Positions 29,814 through 39,518 of a stretch of DNA of 55,058 nt are shown piece after piece (the first letter of the stretch is position 1; each line of letters starts with the position of its first letter). The position numbers and the translations under genes are program-made. The notes beneath the pieces are model-generated. The model ran no database searches. It saw only the letters and a program-made list of their open reading frames with translations, and had not been told where the DNA came from. This DNA comes from an uncultured Eubacteriales bacterium (lineage in GTDB: Bacteria > Bacillota > Clostridia > Lachnospirales > Lachnospiraceae), in the NCBI GenBank assembly GCA_900316715.1, contig ONEC01000019.1, positions 1 through 55,058 of the forward strand, in the 5' to 3' direction.

Positions 29814-31130
29814 ATGAAATTGAATTCTGTTACAGGACGTAAGAGGCTTCTTTCGTTGGTTCTTGCAGGAACCATGATGCTGACTGCATTTACAGGATGC
29901 GGTTCTGATAAGAAGGATAAAGCGTCAAAGGATAAGAAAACAGAGATAGCAACACCGATAGAAGCTGAACCGGTTGATCCATATCCAAATGGTGTGGATG
30001 TCAGTCTGATAATGGTCGGAGACCTTCTGATGCATGAAAGAGTTCAGCTCTCAGGTCAGCTGTCTGATGGAACATATAGCTATGATCACATGTTTGAACA
30101 TGTTAAGGATGATGTTCAGGCTGCGGACTGTGCAATAATCAATAACGAAGTTATATATGGTGGAAATGACCTGGGTATCCAGGGTTATCCGAATTTCAGT
30201 GCAAGAGATGAAGTTGCGGATGCAGTTGCAAATGCGGGCTTCGACGTTGTTCTTCATGCATCGAACCATACCATGGACTGGGGAGTAAATGCCATTGAGC
30301 ATTGTATGAGCTACTGGGAAAGCGCTCATCCGGAGGTTGAAGTTCTTGGAATTCATCCGAGTCCGGCTGATGCTTCAGAAATATACATATACGAGAAGGG
30401 CGGTTTTAAGATCGCTATGCTCAATTATACCTATGGCCTGAATGGATTTATTCTTCCGGATGAAGATCATTACATGATAGACATGCTGGATGAAGATAAT
30501 AAGAACAAGATTGCATATGATATAAGACGTGCAAAAGATATGGCCGATGCAGTGGTTGTGTTCCCTCACTGGGGAACAGAGTATAACCTTGGCGTTGATG
30601 ATTTCCAGAAGGACTGGGCTCAGTTCTTTGCTGATGAGGGAGTAGATCTTGTTTTGGGAGATCATCCTCACGTTGTTGAACCGGTAGAATGGATAACAGG
30701 CAAGAACGGTAACCAGATGCTGTGCTATTATTCCATGGGTAACTTTATATCAACCCAGGAAACAGCCGAGCCCATGCTGGGACTTATGGCAAAGGTTACA
30801 CTTCATAAGGATAAGAGTGGTGCGGTATCTATCAGCAGTTATGCAGTTGAACCGCTGGTAACTCATCGTGTGGTTGCTGAAAAGGCAATGACAACATACA
30901 GACTCAGAGATTATACACCTGCACTTGCAGCAGAGAATTCAATTACAGAATATGACGACAGATGGTCCATAGAATTCATGCAGAATCTCTGCAGTGAGGT
31001 ATTCGGTGATCTTTATACAGGCGGAACAGGAACAGCCGGTTCTGCAGATAGTGGTGCCACTGAAGAAGGCTTGGGGGAGTCGACAGAAACAGGCGCTGAC
31101 GATAGTCAGAACGGTGACGGTACTGACTGA
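29814..31130 (+). CDS. CapA-family (PGA_cap) lipoprotein, metallophosphatase-like
   Basis: CapA proteins take part in poly-gamma-glutamate capsule export in bacilli, and the domain has a calcineurin-like metallophosphatase fold. A lipoprotein signal peptide ends in FTGC. The domain shows the family metal-site motifs in order: MVGDLLMHE, a NNE segment, HASNHTMDWG, VVFPHWGTEY and VLGDHPHVVEPVE. The tail is Gly/Thr/Asp-rich and low in complexity. The 438-residue protein is exported and anchored. No capB/capC neighbours are present, so a role in PGA is not supported; the gene instead leads directly into a two-component system. Confidence 0.88.
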   Translation: MKLNSVTGRKRLLSLVLAGTMMLTAFTGCGSDKKDKASKDKKTEIATPIEAEPVDPYPNGVDVSLIMVGDLLMHERVQLSGQLSDGTYSYDHMFEHVKDDVQAADCAIINNEVIYGGNDLGIQGYPNFSARDEVADAVANAGFDVVLHASNHTMDWGVNAIEHCMSYWESAHPEVEVLGIHPSPADASEIYIYEKGGFKIAMLNYTYGLNGFILPDEDHYMIDMLDEDNKNKIAYDIRRAKDMADAVVVFPHWGTEYNLGVDDFQKDWAQFFADEGVDLVLGDHPHVVEPVEWITGKNGNQMLCYYSMGNFISTQETAEPMLGLMAKVTLHKDKSGAVSISSYAVEPLVTHRVVAEKAMTTYRLRDYTPALAAENSITEYDDRWSIEFMQNLCSEVFGDLYTGGTGTAGSADSGATEEGLGESTETGADDSQNGDGTD

Positions 31131-31155
31131 TACATATAGTGAAGGGTTATAGGAA

Positions 31156-31815
31156 ATGCTTAGGATACTGGTAGTAGAGGATGAAGAAGCAATAGCAAGA
31201 ATGATTGCTGTAAATCTTGAATGTTCGGGATATGAAGCAGTTGTTTTTAATAATGGAATGGAGGCGGCCGAGTCCCTTGATGCAGATTCGGACTATAGTC
31301 TTGCGCTCCTTGATGTTATGCTTCCGGGAATGGACGGCTTCGAGCTTTTTGAAGTTGTTAAGGCCAGGGGAATCCCTGCGATATTCCTTACTGCAAAAGA
31401 TGATATAGCATCTAAGGTTACAGGCCTTAAGGGCGGTGCAGAGGATTATATAGTAAAGCCTTTTGAGGTTCTGGAATTAATGGTCAGAATAGAAAAGGTT
31501 CTCGCAAGAACGGGAGCTCTTAATACGACTGAAAATATATGTGGTCTGGAAGTGGACTTCGACGCGATGCAGGTAAAGCGGGACGGAGAAGAAATCCATC
31601 TTAAGACTATGGAGTTTAAACTTTTCGAAGTTCTTATCCGAAATAAGAATAAAGCCATATCCAGAGAGAAACTTCTCTCTATGGTATGGGGAGTCGATTT
31701 CGTTGGTGAAACAAGGACCGTGGATGTCCACATAGGACAGCTGAGAAAGAAACTGGGACTTGAAGATGCGATAAAGACAATTCCAAAGTTCGGATACAGA
31801 CTTGAGGTAGAATAG
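31156..31815 (+). CDS. OmpR-family response regulator
   Basis: This is a DNA-binding transcriptional regulator controlled by phosphorylation. The receiver domain has the acidic pair VEDEE near residue 8, the phospho-acceptor Asp53 in LLDVMLPGMDG, and Lys in FLTAKDD. The C-terminal winged helix (~128-219) has MEFKLFEVLIRNKNKAISREKLL and RTVDVHIGQLRKKLG. The length of 219 is standard. It starts 25 bases after the CapA-like gene and its stop overlaps the GTG start of the kinase gene. Confidence 0.95.
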   Translation: MLRILVVEDEEAIARMIAVNLECSGYEAVVFNNGMEAAESLDADSDYSLALLDVMLPGMDGFELFEVVKARGIPAIFLTAKDDIASKVTGLKGGAEDYIVKPFEVLELMVRIEKVLARTGALNTTENICGLEVDFDAMQVKRDGEEIHLKTMEFKLFEVLIRNKNKAISREKLLSMVWGVDFVGETRTVDVHIGQLRKKLGLEDAIKTIPKFGYRLEVE

Positions 31816-33200
31816 TGAAGCTTAAAAATAAACTTATAATAATTGTCTGTATTGCCGCAACTGTAAGTATTATAGTTAGCGGCATTGTTCTTTTATGGAT
31901 GCTTAGAAGCAGCATGATCCGCGATGCTTATGGCGAAGCCATGATGGTGTCGACGGAGGCTTTCTCGCGTTTTGAAAGTCTTGTGGACAGAAATGATGCG
32001 GAAGGACTGGATGCAAGGATCAAGGTAGTTTATAAGAACGATAACAACTGGAGAAATGTAATCTATAGAGATAATGAAGAACTATATAACCTTACGGTAT
32101 TCACCAAGGAAGATTTAGAAAGAGTCGGATATCAGGTTAATACCGGAATGGCTTCAACTGAGAAGCGAGAGGAACTGGTCTATGATGACGGAAGATATGT
32201 AGTCCATTATAAGAATATAGGTGGTTACACATTCTACAGATTATATGACATAACAGATGCCTATCTAAAGTTCAGACAGTATATGTTATATTTCATTCTT
32301 ATTTCTCTTGGGATTATAGCTGTTGTGCTGCTTATCACTGCGCTGGTGTTAAGAGGAATACTCTCTCCGCTCAGTTCGCTTACTGAAGCTGCCGGTAATA
32401 TGGCAGAAGGAGATTACACAAAACGTGTAGAGGTTTCTTCTACGGATGAGATAGGAGTTCTTGCCGGACGTTTCAATGAGATGGCTGAAGCAGTTGAAGA
32501 GAACAGCAGAAGACTTACGGAATCAGAGTATAAGAAGACTCTTATGATGGGAAATCTTTCCCATGAATTGAAAACTCCGATGACGGCTATAGCAGGATAT
32601 GCTGAAACACTGCTTACTACCAGGCTCAGTGAGGATCAGAAGAATGAAGCGCTTTACTATATCTATTCTGAGACCTCAAGACTTGGACGACTGTCAAAGA
32701 AGATGATGCAGCTTCTCAGTCTTTCTGATGGGGAGGTCGTTGAAAAGAAAAAGATAGATACAAAGGAACTTTTGGAAAGCATCTCTGACACTGTATCAGT
32801 GAGACTGAAGGAAAAGGACATAAAGCTTATTACGGAAGCAGATAGGGAGTTTATCCTTACCGACGAAGATCTGATAAAAGACGTGATCATCAATCTTGTG
32901 GATAACAGTATTAAGGCCAGCAGTCCGGGAAAGAGAGTATGGATATCTATAAAGGGAAATGCGCTGTCTGTAAGAGACGAAGGAATCGGTATTCCTGAGG
33001 AGGAGCTGAGTGCAGTTACCGAACCCTTCTATATGGTTGATAAGTCCAGATCCCGTAAGGAAGGCGGAGCAGGTCTTGGATTATCTATCATAAAGCTGAT
33101 AGTGGAGAAACTTGGCGGAATCCTCAGAATATCCAGCAAGGTCGGTGAAGGTACAGAGATAACGATAGAGAATTGTTTTCATGCTGGCAGTGAAGAGTGA
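31815..33200 (+). CDS. Sensor histidine kinase
   Basis: This is the membrane sensor partner of the adjacent regulator. The 461 residues contain TM1 (~7-30), an extracytoplasmic sensing region of ~120 residues, TM2 (~153-178), HAMP (LSSLTEAAGNMAEGDYTKRV), the phospho-His in GNLSHELKTPMTAIAGY, the N box LVDNSIKAS, DEGIGIPEEE and the G box GGAGLGLSIIKLI. It starts with GTG overlapping the regulator stop codon by one base, which points to coupled translation. The signal is unknown; the upstream lipoprotein is a possible partner or target. Confidence 0.94.
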   Translation: MKLKNKLIIIVCIAATVSIIVSGIVLLWMLRSSMIRDAYGEAMMVSTEAFSRFESLVDRNDAEGLDARIKVVYKNDNNWRNVIYRDNEELYNLTVFTKEDLERVGYQVNTGMASTEKREELVYDDGRYVVHYKNIGGYTFYRLYDITDAYLKFRQYMLYFILISLGIIAVVLLITALVLRGILSPLSSLTEAAGNMAEGDYTKRVEVSSTDEIGVLAGRFNEMAEAVEENSRRLTESEYKKTLMMGNLSHELKTPMTAIAGYAETLLTTRLSEDQKNEALYYIYSETSRLGRLSKKMMQLLSLSDGEVVEKKKIDTKELLESISDTVSVRLKEKDIKLITEADREFILTDEDLIKDVIINLVDNSIKASSPGKRVWISIKGNALSVRDEGIGIPEEELSAVTEPFYMVDKSRSRKEGGAGLGLSIIKLIVEKLGGILRISSKVGEGTEITIENCFHAGSEE

Positions 33201-33327
33201 TGGGATTTGCAATGTGCATTTGAATAGTAATGGAATTTACAACTTGTTTACAAAAATATGAATACTTGATTTTAGGTTTAGATGTATCTTTTTACCATAA
33301 TAATTATTCTACGGAGGAAATGGTAAA

Positions 33328-35001
33328 ATGATAAAGAAGATTAAAGGTACAGGATTTGCACTTATGATGAGCGTTATGATGATGGCAGCATCAGGGTGCA
33401 CAAGGGGAAATGAAAAGGATGCCGAAAGAGCTCCTATTAAAGCAGATAAGAATATCAGCAGCATGGTTAATGAAGCCGGAAAGAGTGAGGCAGAGGGAAC
33501 AGAAGACTATACCACTGATGGAGCTGTTATATCTGAAGGCACTGCAGCGGAATTTAAGAAGATAGATGATTTCAGTACAACATTAGAAAGTGATAATGGT
33601 CTTATAAAGGTGGAGGTTGATGCACCTGTAAGTCTTCCGGAGTGTGACAGCTATCCGATAGTCAAGGTATCCAGAAAGGATATTGATGAGGAGATGCTTA
33701 AGAAGACGAAGGACGTACTCTTAGGTGATACAAAGCTTTATGACGGAATAAGAGTCATGGACCCGGAAATTGAAAGAGATATTAAAAGTGGTAAATATGG
33801 AGAGGCTGAGAAAAGTGAGCTTTATATAGGCGGACAGGTTGACTATGAAGATATCGGACAGTACCCAGTGGATGTTAAGCTGAATAATGTGACTGAAATG
33901 GCAAAAGCGTATTCAGATGTCGATGATTATGATTTCTATTACATGCAGCTTATGCCGGAGGGAGATCTGTTCTACGGCGTTACAGATGGGGCGGATGGGA
34001 ATTATGCCAGCCTGTGTCTGACTAACTCAGAAGGTTATGGCAGTTCTCTTAAATATTTTAGCAGCAGAGATTACTTCGTAAGATCAGGACTTGTTCTTCC
34101 GGAAATGAACTTTGTTACCTGGCCGGTAGAATATGGCAAGGATTATATAATAAATGAGGGCAATCCTGAAAGAGTGTTTGAACCGGAAGAACCGGCTGAA
34201 CCGGAATATGACGAAAATGGTGAGATCATTCAGTGGGTTGGTTCCGGAAAGAAGGATTCCAACTTTGAAGGGTTTAACGTTATAGACAGTACTAAGGAAA
34301 CGAATGCACTGTCAGAACAGGAAGCGCTTCAGCAGGCAGGACAGCTTCTTAATGAACTTGGACTGGACAGCCAGTATGTTCCTGTGTATGCCGAGGATAC
34401 ATATCTTACAGACCCGGAGAATGTTGTTAAAACATCAACAGAAGGCGGTAAGTATACAGAGAATATAACCGTCGGAAGAGTCTGGGATATCGTATATGAA
34501 AGAGCTGTAAACGGAAATATCGTTGAAGACTATGGCGAAAAGTATTCAGAAACCTATGACCATGGTGAAGTTGATAAGAAGGTCTGGTTTGGTGAGTATG
34601 TAAGAATACTGGTTAATGATAACGGTGTCGTAGGATTGTTTATCGGTGATCCGATGACGGTTGAAGAAACAGTTGTTGATAACAGTAATCTTATGAGTTT
34701 TGATGAGATTAAGAAAATATATGAAGAGACACAGCTGGAAACTCTGAACGGAATGAGCTCTTTTGACTCTATTCTTTCAGATGAGTCCGGGGACCTTCAG
34801 TATGATATAAAGATCGATGATATTAAGTTAAAGTATACAAAAGTATCAGAGCCAAATGAATTTAACAAAGGTTTATTAGTTCCTGTTTGGGATTTCAGTG
34901 GAGTGTGTTATAATGGGCAAGGTGGCTTGGAAGGTGAAGGCAGTTTCATCCAGATAAATGCCATTGACGGAACGGTTTATAACGCCGAAGCCGGATATTA
35001 A
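33328..35001 (+). CDS. Large secreted lipoprotein of unknown function
   Basis: The family is not recognised. The 557-residue protein has a lipoprotein signal peptide with ASGC (Cys24) and then a low-complexity Glu/Thr/Ala linker before a long, Tyr/Asp/Glu-rich extracellular region with no membrane helix. Paired segments rich in Asp and Tyr, such as DVDDYDFYYMQLMPEGDLFYG, and the late LVPVWDFSGVCYNG resemble YycH/YycI-like or PepSY-like beta-rich regulatory folds only loosely. It follows the two-component genes by 127 bases. An AAAAATATG / ATAAT-rich stretch may hold a promoter, but no clear one was found. Confidence 0.75.
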   Translation: MIKKIKGTGFALMMSVMMMAASGCTRGNEKDAERAPIKADKNISSMVNEAGKSEAEGTEDYTTDGAVISEGTAAEFKKIDDFSTTLESDNGLIKVEVDAPVSLPECDSYPIVKVSRKDIDEEMLKKTKDVLLGDTKLYDGIRVMDPEIERDIKSGKYGEAEKSELYIGGQVDYEDIGQYPVDVKLNNVTEMAKAYSDVDDYDFYYMQLMPEGDLFYGVTDGADGNYASLCLTNSEGYGSSLKYFSSRDYFVRSGLVLPEMNFVTWPVEYGKDYIINEGNPERVFEPEEPAEPEYDENGEIIQWVGSGKKDSNFEGFNVIDSTKETNALSEQEALQQAGQLLNELGLDSQYVPVYAEDTYLTDPENVVKTSTEGGKYTENITVGRVWDIVYERAVNGNIVEDYGEKYSETYDHGEVDKKVWFGEYVRILVNDNGVVGLFIGDPMTVEETVVDNSNLMSFDEIKKIYEETQLETLNGMSSFDSILSDESGDLQYDIKIDDIKLKYTKVSEPNEFNKGLLVPVWDFSGVCYNGQGGLEGEGSFIQINAIDGTVYNAEAGY

Positions 35002-35042
35002 AGTCAGGGATATAAGTCTTATAAACATTTTGATAATATCTA

Positions 35043-35071
35043 TTGACATTTTAAAAATGTAGATATATAAT
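35043..35071 (+). promoter_or_regulatory. Perfect consensus sigma-A promoter for the MoxR operon
   Basis: TTGACA (35043-35048), exactly 17 bases, then TATAAT (35066-35071): both hexamers and spacing match the consensus completely. It lies 48 bases upstream of the MoxR start codon. Confidence 0.9.
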
Positions 35072-35118
35072 CATAATATCATTATGATAATAACGTATAA
35101 ACGGGAGGAGATAATCAT

Positions 35119-36123
35119 ATGGATCCGATCAAGGATAAGGGTGCAGGTATCACAAGAGAAGAGTTTGAATACGCTCAGGATACCATTAAGAAATTATCGG
35201 ATTATTTCGATGCAAAGGTTGTAGGTCAGCAGAATCTTAAGTTCGCGCTTGTTGCTTCTATTATTGCAGACGGACATGTACTTATAGAGTCTGTTCCTGG
35301 TCTTGCAAAGACCACGGCTGCAAAGACTATTTCAGATGCTGTTGATGGAAAATTTTCCAGAATTCAGTGTACACCTGACCTTCTGCCAAGTGACATCATA
35401 GGAACTCAGATATATAATCAGTCAACAGGTAAATTCGAAACTAATCTGGGACCTGTTTTCGCAAACTTTGTACTACTCGATGAGATTAACCGTTCAAGTG
35501 CTAAGACTCAGAGTGCCATGCTCGAGGCCATGCAGGAGAGACAGGTTACTATCGGTGGTGAGACATACAAGATGCCGGGAGATGTGTTCATAGTTATTGC
35601 AACACAGAACCCTATCGAGCAGGAAGGTACTTACCTTCTTTCAGAGGCACAGACAGACCGTTTTATAATCAAAGAGAAGATCACATATCCTACTCCTGAT
35701 GAAGAGACAGAGATTCTTAACAGAATCGAAGCAGGCAGCATCAAGAAGACTCCTGCAGTTCTTACTATAAAGGATGTAGATAATGTTCAGGATATAGCTG
35801 AGAGAGTATATGTTGATCCGGTTATCAAGAAGTACATTTCTTATATCGTAGATGCTACAAGACGTACAGACAAACTGCTTCCAAAGGAATACAGCAAGTA
35901 TGTAAGACTTGGAGCCAGCCCTAGAGCATCTATTGCATTTATGAGAATCGCTAAGGCAGTTGCACTTATCTATGGTAGAACATATGTTACACCGGATGAT
36001 GTTAAGCTTCTCAGATATCAGGTTCTTCGTCATAGAATCGAGCTTAACTATTCTGCAGTTGCAGACAATGTATCAGTTGAGACCATCATTGATCAGATTG
36101 TAAATACAATTCAGGCTCCATAG
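35119..36123 (+). CDS. MoxR-family AAA+ ATPase
   Basis: MoxR ATPases act as chaperones that mature or activate partner complexes, often with VWA-domain proteins. The 334 residues include Walker A VPGLAKTTAAK, FSRIQCTPDLLPSDIIGTQI, Walker B FVLLDEINRSSAKTQSAMLEAM, sensor 1 ATQNPIEQEGTYLL and sensor 2-region GASPRASIAFMR. The start is ATG 35119 with GGGAGGAG upstream. It is the first gene of a five-partner operon with DUF58, VWA and TPR proteins. Confidence 0.95.
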   Translation: MDPIKDKGAGITREEFEYAQDTIKKLSDYFDAKVVGQQNLKFALVASIIADGHVLIESVPGLAKTTAAKTISDAVDGKFSRIQCTPDLLPSDIIGTQIYNQSTGKFETNLGPVFANFVLLDEINRSSAKTQSAMLEAMQERQVTIGGETYKMPGDVFIVIATQNPIEQEGTYLLSEAQTDRFIIKEKITYPTPDEETEILNRIEAGSIKKTPAVLTIKDVDNVQDIAERVYVDPVIKKYISYIVDATRRTDKLLPKEYSKYVRLGASPRASIAFMRIAKAVALIYGRTYVTPDDVKLLRYQVLRHRIELNYSAVADNVSVETIIDQIVNTIQAP

Positions 36124-36133
36124 GAGATAAAAA

Positions 36134-37009
36134 ATGGATTATGATAATCTTTCGAAAATAAGAGCTCAGGTTTCTCTTTTTACGAACAGAAAGACTTCTA
36201 ATGTCCTTGATGGTGATTTTACTTCAGTTTTCAGGGGACGAAGCCTTGATTTCGATGATCTCAGGGAATATGCCTATGGAGACAATATCAAGGATATTGA
36301 CTGGAAGTCTTCATCCAAGACCGGTAAGACTCTTGTAAGAAGGTTCATAGCTGAGAAAAAGCATAATGTTCTCTTTGTTGTTGATACAGGAGAAAAGATG
36401 CTGGCGGATACTTCAGAATTTGAGGAGAAATCTGAAATTGCAATAGATGCCTTTGGTACTATTGCTTACCTCGTAGATAAACATGGTGATGATTTTGCGT
36501 TAATGCAGGATACAGCCGGAGGAATCGATTTCAGTTACTTTAAGTCGGGAGCGGCGCATTTTGAAAATCTTATGGTACGCTGCAGACAGAATATCGGAAG
36601 TAATGGAAAGACCGGACTCGGTGGACTGCTGGACTATATCGCTGAGTGTATCAGAAGAAATATGGTTATTGTCTGCGTTACAGATATGGCAGGCATGCAG
36701 CAGCTTACAGAGAAGATCCTTCGTAAGGTAACTGTTAACAACGACCTTCTTATAATGAATATAGAAGATGCATATATGTATGGATATGACGTATATGATG
36801 TTGAACGTATGAGATACGAGGATGAATATACTGCCCACAGAGAAAAGCTTTATCAGGCTGAGTGGCAGGAGAGAAAAAACAGAATAGAAAATCTGGAAAG
36901 AATGTACAGAAGGTACGGCATTTCAATGGTATCTATAAGCCGTGAGGCAGATATCATAGATAAAGTAGTAGAGTTATTTGAGAGGCACAGGCATGAGAAT
37001 ATCGGTTGA
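36134..37009 (+). CDS. DUF58 / VWA-like protein
   Basis: DUF58 proteins accompany MoxR ATPases and contain a degenerate von Willebrand A fold. The diagnostic N-terminal segment FRGRSLDFDDLREYAYGDNI plus IDWKSSSKTGKTLVRRF is present. The metal-site strand VLFVVDTGEKM lacks the DxSxS serines, so metal binding is uncertain. The protein is soluble (291 residues), with a charged C-terminal helix. It starts 10 bases after moxR, and its end overlaps the next gene by 32 bases. Confidence 0.92.
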   Translation: MDYDNLSKIRAQVSLFTNRKTSNVLDGDFTSVFRGRSLDFDDLREYAYGDNIKDIDWKSSSKTGKTLVRRFIAEKKHNVLFVVDTGEKMLADTSEFEEKSEIAIDAFGTIAYLVDKHGDDFALMQDTAGGIDFSYFKSGAAHFENLMVRCRQNIGSNGKTGLGGLLDYIAECIRRNMVIVCVTDMAGMQQLTEKILRKVTVNNDLLIMNIEDAYMYGYDVYDVERMRYEDEYTAHREKLYQAEWQERKNRIENLERMYRRYGISMVSISREADIIDKVVELFERHRHENIG

Positions 37010-37469
37010 GCTTGAAGATCCAATTTCATATATGATTATATGGCTTATCCTGGGCATCCTGTTTGTGGCGGCGGTATTGTTTCTGCAGATATTCTTCAGG
37101 AAGAAGTTCGGAGACAAACTGAAGCGTCCGAAGAAGATTAAGATTAAGAAGCCAAAGCCAAAGACCATGCAGGAGATAAGATCCAATTATCTTGGCAAGC
37201 TGGGCGCTATTGAGGGAAGGCTTCGCGGCGGACAGATATCCATAAGACAGGCATATCAGGAAATGAGTGTATGTATCAGAGGATTTATCTTCGAGGCAAC
37301 AGGAATTCCGGTTGAAAAGTATACTCTGTCAGAGATAAGAAAGGTTAATATACCGGCACTTACACAGCTGGTAGAAGAGTATTATGAACCGGAGTTTGCA
37401 CGTTTTACATACGCAGATGTTAATCAATCTTTATATAAGACCAGAAAGGTTCTGGAGTTATGGCACTAA
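36978..37469 (+). CDS. Membrane-anchored small protein of the MoxR operon
   Basis: This 163-residue protein has one membrane helix (~16-37, MIIWLILGILFVAAVLFLQIF), a Lys/Pro-rich basic linker, and a C-terminal helical domain including GRLRGGQISIRQAYQEMSVCIRGF. A similar single-helix protein is commonly found at this position in MoxR-DUF58-VWA clusters, but I do not assign a family. It overlaps both neighbours (32 bases upstream, 10 downstream), indicating strong translational coupling. Confidence 0.85.
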   Translation: MRGTGMRISVELEDPISYMIIWLILGILFVAAVLFLQIFFRKKFGDKLKRPKKIKIKKPKPKTMQEIRSNYLGKLGAIEGRLRGGQISIRQAYQEMSVCIRGFIFEATGIPVEKYTLSEIRKVNIPALTQLVEEYYEPEFARFTYADVNQSLYKTRKVLELWH

Positions 37470-38554
37470 AGTATCCATTGATTCTGAAGATAGGAATACC
37501 GGTTCTTTTAGTAACCGTTGTCCTTCTTCATATTCTAAAAAGGAAAACTAAATATAAGGGTGGTGTCAGAGCAGCTAACACAAGCTTTGTAAGAAAGCTG
37601 CCTGAATACAGACGCTATTATCTGACAGAGAAGATATTGCGGGCAGCTATGGAGTTCTGCATACTGACAGCACTTATTGTGACCATGGTACTTATGGCTC
37701 GTCCGGTAAAGACAGAGACTGTAAGTAATGGTACAAAGAAGAGAGATATCTATCTTAATCTTGATGTTTCTTATTCTATCTGTTATCTGAACTATGATCT
37801 TGTGGATAGTCTGCAGGACGTAGTAAAGAGTCTGGACGGAGACAGATTCGGTATTACTATCTATAATACTTCAACTGTTCTCTATGTTCCTATGACTGAT
37901 GATTATGATTTTATCTTAAGAAAGCTTGATGAACTTAAGGTATACTTCGATCTTCAGAAACAGTACATGGATCTGTATAACAGATACGATCTTACAGATG
38001 CAGAGTGGGACAGATTATATGAGCTTCAGGATGAACTGGAGTATTATGATGCGGGTACACTTATCAATAACTATCAGAAGGGTAGTTCACTTATAGGTGA
38101 GGGCCTTGCTTCCTGTCTTTACAGTTTCCCACATCTTGATGATGAGGACAGAACCAGAATCATCATAATGTCAACCGATAATGAGCAGCAGGCTATGGGC
38201 AGACCTCTTGTAGAACTTGATGAGGCATCTGATTACTGTAAGAAATATGACGTTACTATATTCGGTATCTTCCCGAATAAAGAGAACTTTACTGCAACAA
38301 ATACCAATACATCTGACTACGATAGTCTTGTTTCGGAGATGAGAGAATGTGTTGAGAAGACAGGTGGAGTATTCTATCAGCAGAGTGATTCTCTTCCGGT
38401 AAGAGATATAGTAAAAGATATTTCTTCACAGAAGGTTATGGAAGTTAACGAGATCACCATTACCAAGGTTGTTGATCAGCCTATGGTTCCTGCAACAATT
38501 CTCGTTATAGTGATATTTTTACTTATAATAATAGGAGTGGCAATTCTGTTATGA
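37460..38554 (+). CDS. VWA-domain membrane protein, first copy
   Basis: This BatA-like membrane protein has two N-terminal hydrophobic segments (~9-27 and ~67-85), then a von Willebrand A domain. The metal-ion site DVSYS (DxSxS, about residue 98) is intact, and IIIMSTDNEQQ supplies the later acidic position. An ~45-residue Tyr/Asp/Glu insertion (LQKQYMDLYNRYDLTDAEWD) sits inside the domain. A C-terminal helix ends the protein. At 364 residues it resembles the Bat proteins of Bacteroides in architecture. The next VWA gene overlaps it by 4 bases. Confidence 0.9.
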   Translation: MALKYPLILKIGIPVLLVTVVLLHILKRKTKYKGGVRAANTSFVRKLPEYRRYYLTEKILRAAMEFCILTALIVTMVLMARPVKTETVSNGTKKRDIYLNLDVSYSICYLNYDLVDSLQDVVKSLDGDRFGITIYNTSTVLYVPMTDDYDFILRKLDELKVYFDLQKQYMDLYNRYDLTDAEWDRLYELQDELEYYDAGTLINNYQKGSSLIGEGLASCLYSFPHLDDEDRTRIIIMSTDNEQQAMGRPLVELDEASDYCKKYDVTIFGIFPNKENFTATNTNTSDYDSLVSEMRECVEKTGGVFYQQSDSLPVRDIVKDISSQKVMEVNEITITKVVDQPMVPATILVIVIFLLIIIGVAILL

Positions 38555-39513
38555 TAACGAACCCGATAATACCCATAGCGGTGGTTATTCCGGTGATGGT
38601 TCTTATTCTGGCAGCACTGGTAGTTGCGATTGTCAGAAAGAAGATCGGCGTCTGGGGGAAGATACTCAGAATAGCCAGAGTTACTCTGGTAATCGTTCTG
38701 GTATTCTTCATAAACCTCCGAATCATGGGTAAAAGATATAATGTAGATGTAGAATTGAAGAATATAGACGTACTCTTTGTAGTTGATACTACGATCAGTA
38801 TGTGGGCTGAAGATTACAACGGCGATGATACACGTATGTCAGCAGTTCTTAAAGACTGCGAGCATATCATGGACAGCCTGTCAGGAAGTAACTTCTCTCT
38901 TATCAAGTTTGATAACAGAGCTCAGATACTTTGTCCGTTTACACAGGATAGCCGAAATGTATCAGATGCTTTTGCAACCCTTTCTGTACCGGACAGATAT
39001 TATGCAAGAGGAACAACTCTCAATACTCCGTATGAGGCTATGGCAGAGATGCTTAAGTCATCAGCGAAGAAAGAGGACAGACTCACAGTTGTTTTCTTCA
39101 TAAGTGATGGAGAGGTTACAGCTGAAGGACAGCAGATGCAGTCCTATGCAGGAATGGAGCCTTATATAGATGGCGGTGCTATCCTTGGTTACGGTACTAA
39201 GGAAGGCGGAAAGATGTATGATAAGGGCGACTCTAAATATATAAAGGATCCGGAGACCAATAAGGACGCTCTTTCAATCTACAACGAGACAACACTGCAG
39301 GATATGGCGCATGAGATGGATATAGATTATATCCATATGGATAATCCATCAAATGTTGAGTATCTTCTCGACTCCATAAAGAGCGGAAGCTCAATGTCTA
39401 TGGCAAGCAGTGACAATGTAAGCTATGAGGATACATATTTCTATTATACATATCCGCTGTTTATACTGCTTATTATTGAAATGATACTTATAATCAGGAG
39501 AGGTCGAATCTAA
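38551..39513 (+). CDS. VWA-domain membrane protein, second copy
   Basis: This BatB-like partner of the previous gene has 320 residues. N-terminal helices (~8-30 and ~47-60) lead to a VWA domain with DTTISMW (DxTxS metal-site variant), FIKFDNRAQILCPFT and VVFFISDGEVTAEG, and a C-terminal helix with basic end (LIIRRGRI). It likely displays the VWA domain outside or in the periplasm-equivalent space, paired with the first VWA protein. Start ATGA overlaps the upstream stop. Confidence 0.9.
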   Translation: MITNPIIPIAVVIPVMVLILAALVVAIVRKKIGVWGKILRIARVTLVIVLVFFINLRIMGKRYNVDVELKNIDVLFVVDTTISMWAEDYNGDDTRMSAVLKDCEHIMDSLSGSNFSLIKFDNRAQILCPFTQDSRNVSDAFATLSVPDRYYARGTTLNTPYEAMAEMLKSSAKKEDRLTVVFFISDGEVTAEGQQMQSYAGMEPYIDGGAILGYGTKEGGKMYDKGDSKYIKDPETNKDALSIYNETTLQDMAHEMDIDYIHMDNPSNVEYLLDSIKSGSSMSMASSDNVSYEDTYFYYTYPLFILLIIEMILIIRRGRI

Positions 39514-39518
39514 CGATC

